Positions 8,639-20,285 of a stretch of DNA of 64,000 nt are shown piece by piece. Position 1 is the first letter of the stretch. The number at the start of each line of letters is the position of its first letter. The stretch spans positions 248,001 to 312,000 of the forward strand of contig NZ_JADDXU010000010.1 of assembly GCF_015163075.1 (NCBI RefSeq), read 5' to 3'. The notes beneath the pieces were generated by a model that searched no databases, was not told the DNA's origin, and worked only from the letters and a program-made list of their open reading frames with translations. This DNA is from Streptomyces justiciae (GTDB lineage Bacteria > Actinomycetota > Actinomycetes > Streptomycetales > Streptomycetaceae). A program made the translations under genes and the position numbers.

Positions 8639-9420
8639 GCTTGAGCCTTTCCTGCCAGTGCCACCGCAACGCCCGCCTCCTCCAGGGAGGCCCGCGTCGC
8701 CGGGTCCACCGGCGCGTTCGTCACCACCACGTCCAGGTCCTCGGGACCGCAGACCTTCGCCATCCCCGTACCCGGGAACTTCGCCGCGTCGGCGAGCAGC
8801 ACCACCTTGTCGCTCGCCTTGATCATGGCGCGCTTGACCGGCACCTCGACGACCGTCGTGTCCATCACCTGCCCACCCGGGCGCACTCCACTGGTGCCGA
8901 GGAAGAGCCAGTCGGCGTGCAGCTGGCGCAGGTTGTCCTCGGTGAGGAAGCCGACCAGGGAGCGGTACTCGCGGCGGACCATGCCGCCGAGCAGGACCAG
9001 CTCGATGCCCTCGTCGTCGGCGAGCTCCTCGTAGACCACCAGGTTGCTGGTGATCACCGTGAGGCGGCGGCCGTGCAGCTGGCGGGCGAGGCGGTAGGCG
9101 GTGGTGCCGATGTCGAGGAGGACCGACTGGCCGTCCTTGATCATGGCCGCCGCATGAGCGGCTATCGCGTCCTTCTCGGCCACCCTGACCTCGGCGACCT
9201 CCGCGAAGGGCTGGTCGCCCTCCTCGGCGCGGGCGCCGCCGTGGACGCGGGTGAGCAGCCCGTCCTCCTCCAGTTTGACGAGGTCACGCCGGATGGTGGC
9301 GGGGCTCACACCGAGCTGCTCGGAGAGGTCGGTCACAGCCGCGGGGCCGCCCGAGCGCAGGGCCCGCAGGATGAGTTGATGTCGTCGTTCCGCCAGCATG
9401 CCGTGAACAGTACTCGTCAT
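8635..9420 (-). CDS. DeoR-family transcriptional regulator
   Basis: Sugar-responsive repressor, first gene of the leftward glycosidase operon and divergent from the PfkB/ABC operon, so it is the obvious regulator of both. An N-terminal helix-turn-helix (ERRHQLILRALRSGG through VSPATIRRDLVKLEEDGLLTRVHGG) is followed by the DeoR effector domain with LDIGTTAYRLARQL, TSNLVVYEEL and LLGGMVRREY. These domains bind phosphorylated sugars, which would fit the adjacent kinase. ATG 9420 gives 261 residues; a TTG at 9426 and an ATG at 9399 are alternatives. Confidence 0.9.
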   Translation of the reverse strand: MTSTVHGMLAERRHQLILRALRSGGPAAVTDLSEQLGVSPATIRRDLVKLEEDGLLTRVHGGARAEEGDQPFAEVAEVRVAEKDAIAAHAAAMIKDGQSVLLDIGTTAYRLARQLHGRRLTVITSNLVVYEELADDEGIELVLLGGMVRREYRSLVGFLTEDNLRQLHADWLFLGTSGVRPGGQVMDTTVVEVPVKRAMIKASDKVVLLADAAKFPGTGMAKVCGPEDLDVVVTNAPVDPATRASLEEAGVAVALAGKAQA

Positions 9421-9461
9421 CTTCAATCATTTCCATGCTCAGTTCTGCTCGGGTATTGACC

Positions 9462-9516
9462 AATCGTGCGGAGCGGCGCACGATTCCGGTCATCGAAATT
9501 GACGAGTTTTGACGAG
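9462..9516. promoter_or_regulatory. divergent promoter/operator region of the glycan island
   Basis: The space between the DeoR and PfkB genes holds an inverted repeat, AATCGTGC (9462-9469) and GCACGATT (9478-9485), directly after a TTGACC hexamer, and a tandem direct repeat, TTGACGAG at 9499-9506 and 9509-9516, spaced one helical turn. Either could be bound by the DeoR protein to control both operons. Which is the operator cannot be decided by reading. Confidence 0.5.
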
Positions 9517-9527
9517 AGGTGCCGAGT

Positions 9528-10547
9528 GTGGATGACGACAGGCCCGACGTACTCCTGACCGGGCTGCTCTTCTACGACCTCGTCCTCACGGGGCTCGGAA
9601 AGCCGCCGACGCCGGGCGAGGAGATCTGGACCGGCGGCATGGGCTGCGGCCCCGGCGGCATCGCGAACCTCGCGGTGGCCGCCTCCCGGTTCGGGCTGCG
9701 CACCTCGCTGGCCACGGTCTTCGGCGACGACTTCTACGGCGAGTACTGCCGGGACGTGCTGTGCGACCAGGAGGACATCGACCTCTCGCTCTCCCGCACC
9801 GCGGACGGCTGGCCCACCCCCGTCACCGTCTCGCTGGCCCAGGGCCACGACCGGGCCCTCGTCACCCACGGCTCCGAGCCGCCGTTCTCGCAGGACGCGC
9901 TGATGGGCGACCCGCCCGAGGCGCGCACCGCCCTCGTCCACCTCGAGGCCGAGCCCCGCGAGTGGATCTCCAAGGCCGCCGCGAACGGCACCCACGTCTA
10001 CGCCGACGTCGGCTGGGACCCCACCCAGCAGTGGTCCACCGACCTCCTGGACCAGCTGAAGCTGTGCCACGCCTTCCTCCCCAACGAATCCGAGGCGATG
10101 GCCTACACCCGCACCGACAGCGCACGGGCGGCCCTCGGCACGCTCTCCGAGCTGGTGCCGGTGGCCGTGGTCACGCGCGGCAGTGACGGGGCCGTGGCGG
10201 TGGACCAGACGACGGGCGAGTACGCGGACGTCCCGGCCCTCGACATCGATGTCCTGGACGCGACCGGCGCCGGTGACGTGTTCGGCGCGAGCTTCGTCGC
10301 GGCCTCGCTCGGCGGCTGGCCGCTGGAGGAGCGGCTGCGGTTCGCGGTGCTGGCAGCGGGGCTCTCCGTCCAGCGGCCGGGCGGCGCGCTGGCGGCTCCC
10401 GGCTGGTACGGCGTCGACCGCTGGTGGCGCTCCCTGACCGACCCCGACCTGAAGTCGGCGTACGGCTACCTGGCGGACCGGCTCCCGGACGATCCCGGGC
10501 CGCCGGTCGCGTACGCCCCGATCACCCCGCCGGCCCGGCAGTCCTGA
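9528..10547 (+). CDS. PfkB/ribokinase-family carbohydrate kinase
   Basis: ATP-dependent sugar kinase of the ribokinase superfamily, 339 residues. The N-terminal glycine motif is GGMGCGPGGIANLAVAASRFG and the C-terminal signature is DATGAGD (244-250), with D250 the catalytic base. GTG 9528 is chosen because GAGAGG (9514-9519) lies 8 bp upstream; the GTG at 9519 overlaps that ribosome site. It heads the rightward operon, divergent from DeoR. It probably phosphorylates a sugar released by the cluster's glycosidases, and its product could be the DeoR inducer or GH4-related substrate. The exact sugar is unknown. Confidence 0.87.
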   Translation: MDDDRPDVLLTGLLFYDLVLTGLGKPPTPGEEIWTGGMGCGPGGIANLAVAASRFGLRTSLATVFGDDFYGEYCRDVLCDQEDIDLSLSRTADGWPTPVTVSLAQGHDRALVTHGSEPPFSQDALMGDPPEARTALVHLEAEPREWISKAAANGTHVYADVGWDPTQQWSTDLLDQLKLCHAFLPNESEAMAYTRTDSARAALGTLSELVPVAVVTRGSDGAVAVDQTTGEYADVPALDIDVLDATGAGDVFGASFVAASLGGWPLEERLRFAVLAAGLSVQRPGGALAAPGWYGVDRWWRSLTDPDLKSAYGYLADRLPDDPGPPVAYAPITPPARQS

Positions 10548-10581
10548 TCCACCTCCCCCCCCACGCCCCTTCCCTGCGAAG

Positions 10582-10599
10582 TTTCGAAAAGATCCGAAA
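10582..10599. promoter_or_regulatory. TTTCG/CGAAA inverted repeat before the binding-protein gene
   Basis: TTTCG (10582-10586) and CGAAA (10595-10599) face each other, with TTTCGAAA (10582-10589) itself palindromic, 14 bp upstream of the binding-protein start. CGAAA/TTTCG repeats are known as operators of Streptomyces sugar ABC and xylan genes. This could be an internal promoter operator between the kinase gene and the ABC genes. Confidence 0.35.
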
Positions 10600-10612
10600 G
10601 GCGGTGGGAGCT

Positions 10613-11899
10613 GTGCGGCTCTCACGAAGAGGCCTGCTCCGCGCGGGCCTGGCCGGTACGGCCGCCACGGCGCTCGGCGGCCTGGCGTCCGGCTGTGCCG
10701 TTCCGACCGGCTCGACCGGCCGGAACATGGTCCTGTGGTACTGGAGCGGCGGTCTGAGCGACACCGTCGTGAAGAACGCCAAGGCCCGCTACGACAGTTC
10801 GGTGAGCCTGGACGCCATCCAGATCGGCGGCCAGTACCGCTCCAAGCTGATCACCACGATCACCGGCCGCGCCCACATCCCCGACATCGCGGGGCTCAAG
10901 GGCGAGGACATGGCCGCGTACCTCCCCAACGCCGACCAGTTCATCGATCTGCGGACGCTCGGCGCGGAGAAGTACAAGGACCAGTACCTGTCCTGGAAGT
11001 GGGACCAGGGCATCGCCGACGACGGCACGATGGTCGGCTTCCCGATCGACTGCGGGCCGGTCGCGCACTTCTACCAGTACGACGTCTTCCAGAAGGCCGG
11101 ACTGCCGTACGAACCGGCGGACGTCTCCCGGGAGTTGAACACCTGGGAGAACTTCTTCGCCGCGGGTGAGCAGCTGAAGAAGCGGCTGCCGGGGACCATG
11201 CTCCTCACCGACGTCAACTCCGTCTTCGAGAACGTCGTGCAGCAGGGCTCCAAGCGGTACGTCGACAAGGACCGTCACTTCATCGGCGACCAGGAGCACG
11301 TGCGCCACGCCTGGGCGCTCGCCGTGGAAGCCAAGCGCCGCGGCATCGTCTCCGACCTCGTGAACGGCACCCCTGACCAGCTGTCGGCCAAGCAGGACGG
11401 CAAGCTGCCGAGCGAACTGGGGGCCTCCTGGGCGGCCTTCGACATCAAGAACGGTGTGCCGAAGACCAAGGGCCGGTACCGGGTCGCCGACATGCCGGTA
11501 CGGCCCGCCAACAACGGCGGCTCGTTCCTGTCGATCACCAAGGCGTGCCGGGAGCCCGAGCAGGCCTTCCAGATCATCACGTGGATGCTCAACGCACGGA
11601 ACCAGGCACAGGGTTACGTGGACGCGGGCCTCTTCCCCTCCACGCCCGCCTCCTACGACCTGAAGCAGATGCAGGAGCCGGACGCGTTCTTCGGCGGCCA
11701 GGTCACCACCGACATCTTCGGACCGGCCGCGCAGAAGATCGCGGTCGCCTACAACAGCCCGTTCGACGTCGCCCTCGGGCAGCCCATCAAGGACGAGATC
11801 AAGAACGTCGGCGTCCTCGGCAAGGACCCGGAGAAGGCCTGGAGTGACGCCATGAGCAAGTGCCGTCGCATCGCGAAGCACCTGGGGGTGAGCTACTGA
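10613..11899 (+). CDS. ABC sugar-binding lipoprotein
   Basis: Extracellular solute-binding protein of an oligosaccharide ABC importer (family 1). The 428-residue precursor from GTG 10613 (GGGAG 3-7 bp upstream) begins with a twin-arginine-like SRRGLLRAGL segment and ends its signal with the lipobox LASGC, so it is probably a lipid-anchored, possibly Tat-exported protein. The mature part has the usual lobes, with ITGRAHIPDIAGLKGEDMAAY early and YNSPFDVALGQPIKDEIK near the C-terminus. Its stop overlaps the ATG of the first permease. Readings from further upstream run into the kinase gene. The ligand is presumably the glycan fragment processed by the GH2/GH29/GH38 enzymes. Confidence 0.92.
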   Translation: MRLSRRGLLRAGLAGTAATALGGLASGCAVPTGSTGRNMVLWYWSGGLSDTVVKNAKARYDSSVSLDAIQIGGQYRSKLITTITGRAHIPDIAGLKGEDMAAYLPNADQFIDLRTLGAEKYKDQYLSWKWDQGIADDGTMVGFPIDCGPVAHFYQYDVFQKAGLPYEPADVSRELNTWENFFAAGEQLKKRLPGTMLLTDVNSVFENVVQQGSKRYVDKDRHFIGDQEHVRHAWALAVEAKRRGIVSDLVNGTPDQLSAKQDGKLPSELGASWAAFDIKNGVPKTKGRYRVADMPVRPANNGGSFLSITKACREPEQAFQIITWMLNARNQAQGYVDAGLFPSTPASYDLKQMQEPDAFFGGQVTTDIFGPAAQKIAVAYNSPFDVALGQPIKDEIKNVGVLGKDPEKAWSDAMSKCRRIAKHLGVSY

Positions 11900-12849
11900 T
11901 GGCCGTCCTCGAACAGACCCCGCCGGCGGTGGCGCAACCGTCGACGACCAAGCCCAGAAGCGGCTTTCGCAAGTACTGGCATCTCTACGCCGCCATCTCC
12001 CCCTTCTACCTGATCTTCCTCGCCTTCGGTCTCTTCCCGGTCGGCTTCTCCCTCTATCTGTCCTTCCACCGCTGGGACGGCCTCGGCTCGATGGAGTGGG
12101 CCGGGCTCTCGCAGTGCCAGTACCTGCTGAGCGACAGCGACTTCTGGAACTCGATCGGCAACACGATCATCATCTGGGCGCTGGCCACCTTCCCCATGAT
12201 CTTCCTGGCGATGGTCACCGCCGTGATGCTCAACTCGGCGGTCCGGTTCAAGGGCCTGTACCGCGTCGCGTACTTCCTGCCGAACGTCACCTCGGTCGTC
12301 GCCATCGCGATCGTCTTCGGATCGATCTTCTCCACCAACAACGGCGTCGTGAACGCCGTGCTGCACGGGGTCGGGCTCGACCAGGTGGCCTGGCTGAACA
12401 CCCCGTGGGGCATCAAGGTCACCATCGCCGCGCTGATGACCTGGCAGTGGACCGGCTACAACGCGATCATCTTCCTCGCCGGTCTCCAGACCATCCCAAG
12501 TGACCTGTACGAGGCCGCCCGCATGGACGGCGCCGGTCCGATCCAGACCTTCTTCCGGATCACGCTGCCCCTGCTGCGGCCGACCCTGCTCTTCGTCCTG
12601 GTCGTCTCGACGGTCACCGGCCTCCAGAGCTTCTCCGAGCCACAGGTGCTGCTCCAGACCTCCTCCAACGACTCGACGTTCGCGGGCGGTCCGGGCCACT
12701 CCGGTCAGACGATGGTCCTCTACTTCTTCCAACAGACCTTCGACAACAACGACTTCGGGTACGGCGCCGCGGTGGCGTGGGGCATCTTCCTCGTCGTCGT
12801 CCTCTTCTCGATCATCAACTGGCGCCTCGTGCAGCGCCGCGGCGACTAG
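11899..12849 (+). CDS. ABC sugar permease (MalF type)
   Basis: Inner-membrane permease of the importer, 316 residues with about six transmembrane helices. A short basic N-terminus precedes the first helix (WHLYAAISPFYLIFLAFGLF). The EAA loop that contacts the ATPase is EAARMDGAGPIQTFFRITLPLLRP near residues 207-230. The ATG overlaps the binding-protein stop and has GGGGGTGAG upstream. No ATPase gene is present in the operon, so the importer probably uses a shared ATPase such as MsiK, as is usual for Streptomyces sugar systems. Confidence 0.93.
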   Translation: MAVLEQTPPAVAQPSTTKPRSGFRKYWHLYAAISPFYLIFLAFGLFPVGFSLYLSFHRWDGLGSMEWAGLSQCQYLLSDSDFWNSIGNTIIIWALATFPMIFLAMVTAVMLNSAVRFKGLYRVAYFLPNVTSVVAIAIVFGSIFSTNNGVVNAVLHGVGLDQVAWLNTPWGIKVTIAALMTWQWTGYNAIIFLAGLQTIPSDLYEAARMDGAGPIQTFFRITLPLLRPTLLFVLVVSTVTGLQSFSEPQVLLQTSSNDSTFAGGPGHSGQTMVLYFFQQTFDNNDFGYGAAVAWGIFLVVVLFSIINWRLVQRRGD

Positions 12850-12861
12850 GAAGGGCCCACC

Positions 12862-13697
12862 ATGTCTTCCATCAAGGGATCTCGCCGCAGAGGGATCGCG
12901 CTGCACCTCCCGCTGATCCTCGGCACGATCATCTCGGCCTTCCCGTTCTACTGGGCCGTGATCATGTCGACGCACAGTTCGACGGAGATCTTCTCCTACC
13001 CGCCCAAGCTGCTGCCGGGCACGCACTTCCTGGAGAACGTCCGCAATCTCTTCGACGCCATCGACTTCTTCGGGTCGATGTGGAACTCGCTGCTGGTCGC
13101 GGTGTCGGTGACGTTCCTGGTCCTGCTCTTCGACTCACTCGCGGCCTTCGTCTTCGCCAAGTTCGAGTTCCCGGGCAAGAACGTGCTGTTCGGGCTGCTC
13201 ATGGTCATCTTCATGGTGCCGGCGCAGCTGTCCGTCATCCCGCAGTTCGTCATCATGGCGAAGATCGGCTGGATCGGCTCGATGACCGCGCTGATCGTGC
13301 CGGCCGCGGCCAACGCGTTCGGCATCTTCTGGATGCGCCAGTACATGAAGAGCGCCATCCACGACGAGCTCCTCGACGCCTCCAAGCTCGACGGCGCGAA
13401 CTTCCTGCGCCAGTACTGGCACGTGGCGCTCCCGGTGGTCCGGCCGGGCCTCGCCTTCCTGGGCATCTTCACCTTCATGGGCCAGTGGAACGACTTCGCC
13501 TGGCCCCTGATCGCCCTCACCAACCCCGACAACGTCACGTTGCAGGTCGCCCTGTCCCAGCTCAACGGCACCCACGGCACCACGGACTACGGCATCGTGA
13601 TGACGGGCGCGCTGCTCGCCCTCATCCCGCTGCTGATCGTGTTCGCGGTCGGCGCCAAGCAGATCATCGGCGACCTCGCGAAGGGAGCCGTCCGCGG

Positions 13698-13701
<4 letters not shown>
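12862..13701 (+). CDS. ABC sugar permease (MalG type)
   Basis: Second permease subunit, 279 residues, six predicted helices. The EAA-like loop reads ELLDASKLDGANFLRQYWHVALPVV. It begins 12 bp after the first permease, and its TGA overlaps the ATG of the GH2 gene. Together with the preceding gene it forms the translocation pore of the cluster importer. Confidence 0.93.
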
Positions 13702-16625
<2,924 letters not shown>

Positions 16626-16660
16626 ACTCCCCTGGTTTTCACCCCTTTTACGGAGCACAC

Positions 16661-18484
16661 GTGTGCACTTTGCCCGAACACGGGTCCGAGCATGCCCAGG
16701 CGGGCGCCGGACGACGCGGTTTCCTGCGGGCGACAGCCCTGCTGGGCGCGGCCGCCACGGCCGGGGTCGCGCTGCCGACCGCCGCCGAGGCCGTCCCCGA
16801 GTCGCGCTGGCGGCCGGACACCGACAGCCGGCGCTTCACGCTCGCCGTCATGCCCGACACCCAGTACCTCTTCGACGGGCCGAGCATCGACAAGGCGCCC
16901 GTCGAGGCCTCGCTGCGCTATCTGCTGGAGCACGGGAAGGACGAGAACATCGTCTTCCTGTCCCATCTCGGCGACCTCACCCAGAACGGGGCCACGGCCG
17001 AAGTCGCCGCGATCAGCGAGGCGTTCAAGCTGCTCGACCGGCGCGGTGTCGGCTACAGCGTCCTCGCCGGCAACCACGACGTGAAGTCGTCGACGACCGA
17101 CCAGCGCGGGGCGACGCCCTATCTGGACGCGTTCGGCCCCGACCGGTTCAAGGGGAAGTCCACGTTCGGCGGTGCCTCCGCCGACGGCTACAACACCTTC
17201 CACCTCTTCCGGGCCGCGGGCCGGGAGTGGATGGTGCTGGCGCTGGACTGGCGGCTGTCGGACCAGGGTTACGCCTGGGCGAAGGCCGTGCTGGCCGCCC
17301 ATCCGAAGACGCCCGTCATCCTCACCACGCACGAGCTGGTCGTCGAGGACGACACCCTGTCGACGTACGGGCAGCAGCTGTGGGACCGGCTGGTCGAGGA
17401 CCACGACCAGATCTTCCTCACCCTCAACGGCCACTACTGGCCCGCCGCCCGCGCAACGCGCAAGAACGCGGCGGGACATGACGTCCATCTCCATCTGACG
17501 AACTACCAGAACCGCTATTTCGGCGGGGCCGCGATGATCCGGCTCTACCGTTTCGACCTGGACCGGAACGTCATCGACGTCGAGACGGTGTCGCCGTGGA
17601 TCATGGGCCGGGCCGGGAAGGGGCTCAACGAGCTGGAGCGGCAGGAGATCGAACTCAGCGGTGACGCCGACCGGTTCACGGTGGACATCGACTTCGCCGA
17701 CCGCTTCTCCGGCTTCGCCCCGGTGCCCGCTCGTCCGGCCCGTCCCGTGGCGCGGATGCTCCTGCCGGGCACGGTGGCCTACTGGCGGTTCGACAGCGCG
17801 GTTACGGACAAGGTCCGTGACCTGAGCGGGCGCGGCAACGACCTGAGCCTCGTCACGGTCGGTGGCGGCACGCTCGGCTGGTCCGCCGACCATCATCCCG
17901 ACCAACCCGGCCACGGCAGCCTGGAGTTCCAGGGCTACAAGTCCCCGCTGAAGGGCGCGTATCTGCGCACGGTCGACGGCGCCCCGCTCAACTCGGCGAC
18001 GTTCAAGGCCGGTTACACCATCGAGGCCTTCTACCGCCTCCCCGCCGACTGGGACCCCGACCACCACGCCTGGTCCGGCATCGTCAGCCGTACCGGCACC
18101 GGCGGCGCCGCCGGCAAGACCGCCGACGACCCCGACGAGCCGCTGGCCACGCTGTCCCTCTCCAACGACCGCGAGCCGCAGTGGGCGATGCGCCCGCTGA
18201 ACCAGCAGGGCATCGCCACCAACTGGGGCCAGGAGACGCCGCTGGAGACCTGGTGGCATCTCGCGATCGTCAACGACGGCCGGCACACCACCCTCTACGT
18301 CGAGGGCTGCCCGGTCGTCCGCAACCCGAAGGCGACCGCGATCGGCATCACCTCCGTGGGCCTGCCGTGGCTCCTTGGCGGCTACGAGTACGGCGGGAAG
18401 ATCGACCAGATCCTGCACGGCCGCCTCGGCGACGTCCGCATCGTCGAACGGGCGCTGCCCGTCACCTCCTTCATGAACCACTGA
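16661..18484 (+). CDS. Tat-exported metallophosphoesterase with LamG-like domain
   Basis: Calcineurin-type phosphoesterase fused to a concanavalin/LamG-like sugar-binding domain, 607 residues. It has a Tat signal (GRRGFLRATALLGAAATAG, then AEA cleavage). The metal-site motifs are in order: MPDTQYLFDG, LSHLGDLTQNG, LAGNHDVKS, ILTTHELVVED and LNGHYW. The C-terminal jelly roll spans about 365-605. GTG 16661 has CGGAG 5 bp upstream; longer readings are antisense to nothing real and run through the GH2 gene. It closes the sugar operon, so it may remove phosphate from a phosphorylated extracellular glycan before uptake. That role is inference. Confidence 0.85.
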   Translation: MCTLPEHGSEHAQAGAGRRGFLRATALLGAAATAGVALPTAAEAVPESRWRPDTDSRRFTLAVMPDTQYLFDGPSIDKAPVEASLRYLLEHGKDENIVFLSHLGDLTQNGATAEVAAISEAFKLLDRRGVGYSVLAGNHDVKSSTTDQRGATPYLDAFGPDRFKGKSTFGGASADGYNTFHLFRAAGREWMVLALDWRLSDQGYAWAKAVLAAHPKTPVILTTHELVVEDDTLSTYGQQLWDRLVEDHDQIFLTLNGHYWPAARATRKNAAGHDVHLHLTNYQNRYFGGAAMIRLYRFDLDRNVIDVETVSPWIMGRAGKGLNELERQEIELSGDADRFTVDIDFADRFSGFAPVPARPARPVARMLLPGTVAYWRFDSAVTDKVRDLSGRGNDLSLVTVGGGTLGWSADHHPDQPGHGSLEFQGYKSPLKGAYLRTVDGAPLNSATFKAGYTIEAFYRLPADWDPDHHAWSGIVSRTGTGGAAGKTADDPDEPLATLSLSNDREPQWAMRPLNQQGIATNWGQETPLETWWHLAIVNDGRHTTLYVEGCPVVRNPKATAIGITSVGLPWLLGGYEYGGKIDQILHGRLGDVRIVERALPVTSFMNH

Positions 18485-18500
18485 CCTGTCGAGGACCGTC

Positions 18501-20168
18501 ATGACCGAGCAGCAGCTGCCCTCCTGGGCTGACCCGTCCGTCTCCCCCACCGAGCTCGACCCGCAGGGCCTGTCCCGGCGTGGACTCCTGCGCAGCGCCG
18601 GCCTGTTCGGCGCCGCCTTCGCCCTCGGCGGGGCCGCCCTGCCCGCCGCGGCCGCCGAACAGCGCCTCGGCGGCGACGACCCGCGCCTCGCCTACCTGGT
18701 CGGCGACCACCACGTCCACTCCGTGTACAGCCACGACGCCAAGTACACGTTCTCCCAGCAGGCGCGGGCCGCCGCCAAGTACGGCCTCGACTGGATGGTC
18801 TTCAACGAGCACTCCAACTTCGGACACGCCAACTACGGCGCCAAGCTGGAGCACGCCGAGATCGTCAAGGCCCGTGCGGAGAACCCGCGTCAGCTGATCT
18901 TCCAGGGCCTGGAGTGGTACATCCCGGCCGCCGAGCACTGCACGATCTTCGCCGCGCCCGGCCCGCACGAGACCGATCTGCTCACCCAGTTCGAGCTCGC
19001 CTACGACGGCAAGCTGCTCGGCTACACCGAGGGCGCGGCCGGCGCGACCGACACCGCCCGCAACGAGGCCCACGCGGTCAAGGCCATCAAGTGGCTGGCG
19101 GAGCAACGCCGTTCGGGATACGTCGACGACGTCCTCGTCATCGCCAACCACCCGCTGCGCCTCGGCATCGACTCCCCGCACGAGATGCGCAACTGGCGGG
19201 ACGCGGCCCCCGAGATCATGATCGGCATGGAGGGCGCGCCAGGCGCCCAGGGCGCGGCCCTGCCCGGCTGGCGTGGGGCGACCTCGATCCGCGGCGAGTA
19301 CGAGAACAAGCCGTCGGCGCAGTCCTGGGCGGGCTATCCGGCCGAGGCGTATGTGACGTACGGCGGCTTCGACTGGGCGACGGCGACCGTCGGCGGCCTG
19401 TGGGACTCGATGCTGGCCGAAGGCAGCCTGTATTCGATCACCACCAACTCCGACAACCACCGCACGGTCTTCGACACCTGGAAGAACGGCGACTGGCCGG
19501 CCGGCCAGAACTTCGACAACACCGGCAAGCTGCCCGACCCGGTGAACACCGACACCCCGCAGCCCGGCAGCGACTTCTGGCCCGGCGAGTTCAGCCGCAC
19601 CCACGTCGGCGTCACCCGCTACGGCTACCGCGCGGTGATGGCGGGCCTGCGCGCGGGCCGCGTCTGGCTGGACCACGGTCATCTGCTCGACGGCCTGGAC
19701 GTGCGCCTGAAGCGGGACTGCGACGCGGGCCGGGGCGTCACGCTCGGCGGCCGGCTGCGCGTCCGCAAGGGCGAGAAGATCAGCCTGTACGTGACGGTCA
19801 CGACCGCGTCCCGCCCCAACCCCCAGGAAATCCTGCCGGAGTTGGCGCACGTGGACGTGATCCGGGGTGCGGTGCACGGCCCGGTGACCGACCGCGACTC
19901 CTGGCGGGCCCCGGACACCAAGGTCGTACAGACGAGGGACGTGAGCGGCCGGAAGGGGACGTACACCCTGCGCCTCCCGCTGACCGCCGGGGACGAGTCC
20001 TTCTACGTCCGCCTGCGCGGCAGCGACGGCAACCGCCATGGCGCGGGCTACCTCGGCGCCTCCATCGACCCCAACGGCCCGATCCCGCACACGCCCGGGG
20101 ACGGTGACCCGTGGGCGGACACGTGGTTCTATTCGAACCCGATCTTCGTCGACGTGGCGGGAGCCTGA
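18501..20168 (+). CDS. Tat-exported PHP-domain (CehA/McbA-like) hydrolase
   Basis: 555-residue protein with a twin-arginine signal (SRRGLLRSAGLFGAAFALGG) followed by a PHP metallohydrolase fold of the CehA/McbA type: GDHHVHSVYSHDAKYTF gives the HxH metal motif, then VFNEHSNFGH, IANHPLR and TTNSDNHR. A C-terminal beta-rich extension covers about 390-555. It starts 16 bp after the phosphoesterase with GAGGA upstream, so it is the last gene of the operon. The family includes phosphodiesterases and other hydrolases. The substrate is unknown, but pairing with the phosphoesterase suggests stepwise removal of a phosphodiester outside the cell. Confidence 0.8.
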   Translation: MTEQQLPSWADPSVSPTELDPQGLSRRGLLRSAGLFGAAFALGGAALPAAAAEQRLGGDDPRLAYLVGDHHVHSVYSHDAKYTFSQQARAAAKYGLDWMVFNEHSNFGHANYGAKLEHAEIVKARAENPRQLIFQGLEWYIPAAEHCTIFAAPGPHETDLLTQFELAYDGKLLGYTEGAAGATDTARNEAHAVKAIKWLAEQRRSGYVDDVLVIANHPLRLGIDSPHEMRNWRDAAPEIMIGMEGAPGAQGAALPGWRGATSIRGEYENKPSAQSWAGYPAEAYVTYGGFDWATATVGGLWDSMLAEGSLYSITTNSDNHRTVFDTWKNGDWPAGQNFDNTGKLPDPVNTDTPQPGSDFWPGEFSRTHVGVTRYGYRAVMAGLRAGRVWLDHGHLLDGLDVRLKRDCDAGRGVTLGGRLRVRKGEKISLYVTVTTASRPNPQEILPELAHVDVIRGAVHGPVTDRDSWRAPDTKVVQTRDVSGRKGTYTLRLPLTAGDESFYVRLRGSDGNRHGAGYLGASIDPNGPIPHTPGDGDPWADTWFYSNPIFVDVAGA

Positions 20169-20285
20169 TGTACCGTCCACAGCCTCCAGGTCCTCCCCAT
20201 GCCGGTACTCACCCCCAGGTCACAGGCTGATCGGAGCGCGGTACCGGCGGCATCGGGAGCGCTCGGGAGAGGTACCGTGGGCCGC

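Noticed and set aside
2810..8644. A 1944-codon open frame on the + strand opposite the glycosidase genes
   Set aside because: It is low in complexity (V, G, R, D rich), has no domain motif and lies antisense to three genes with intact catalytic motifs; long antisense frames are usual at this GC content.
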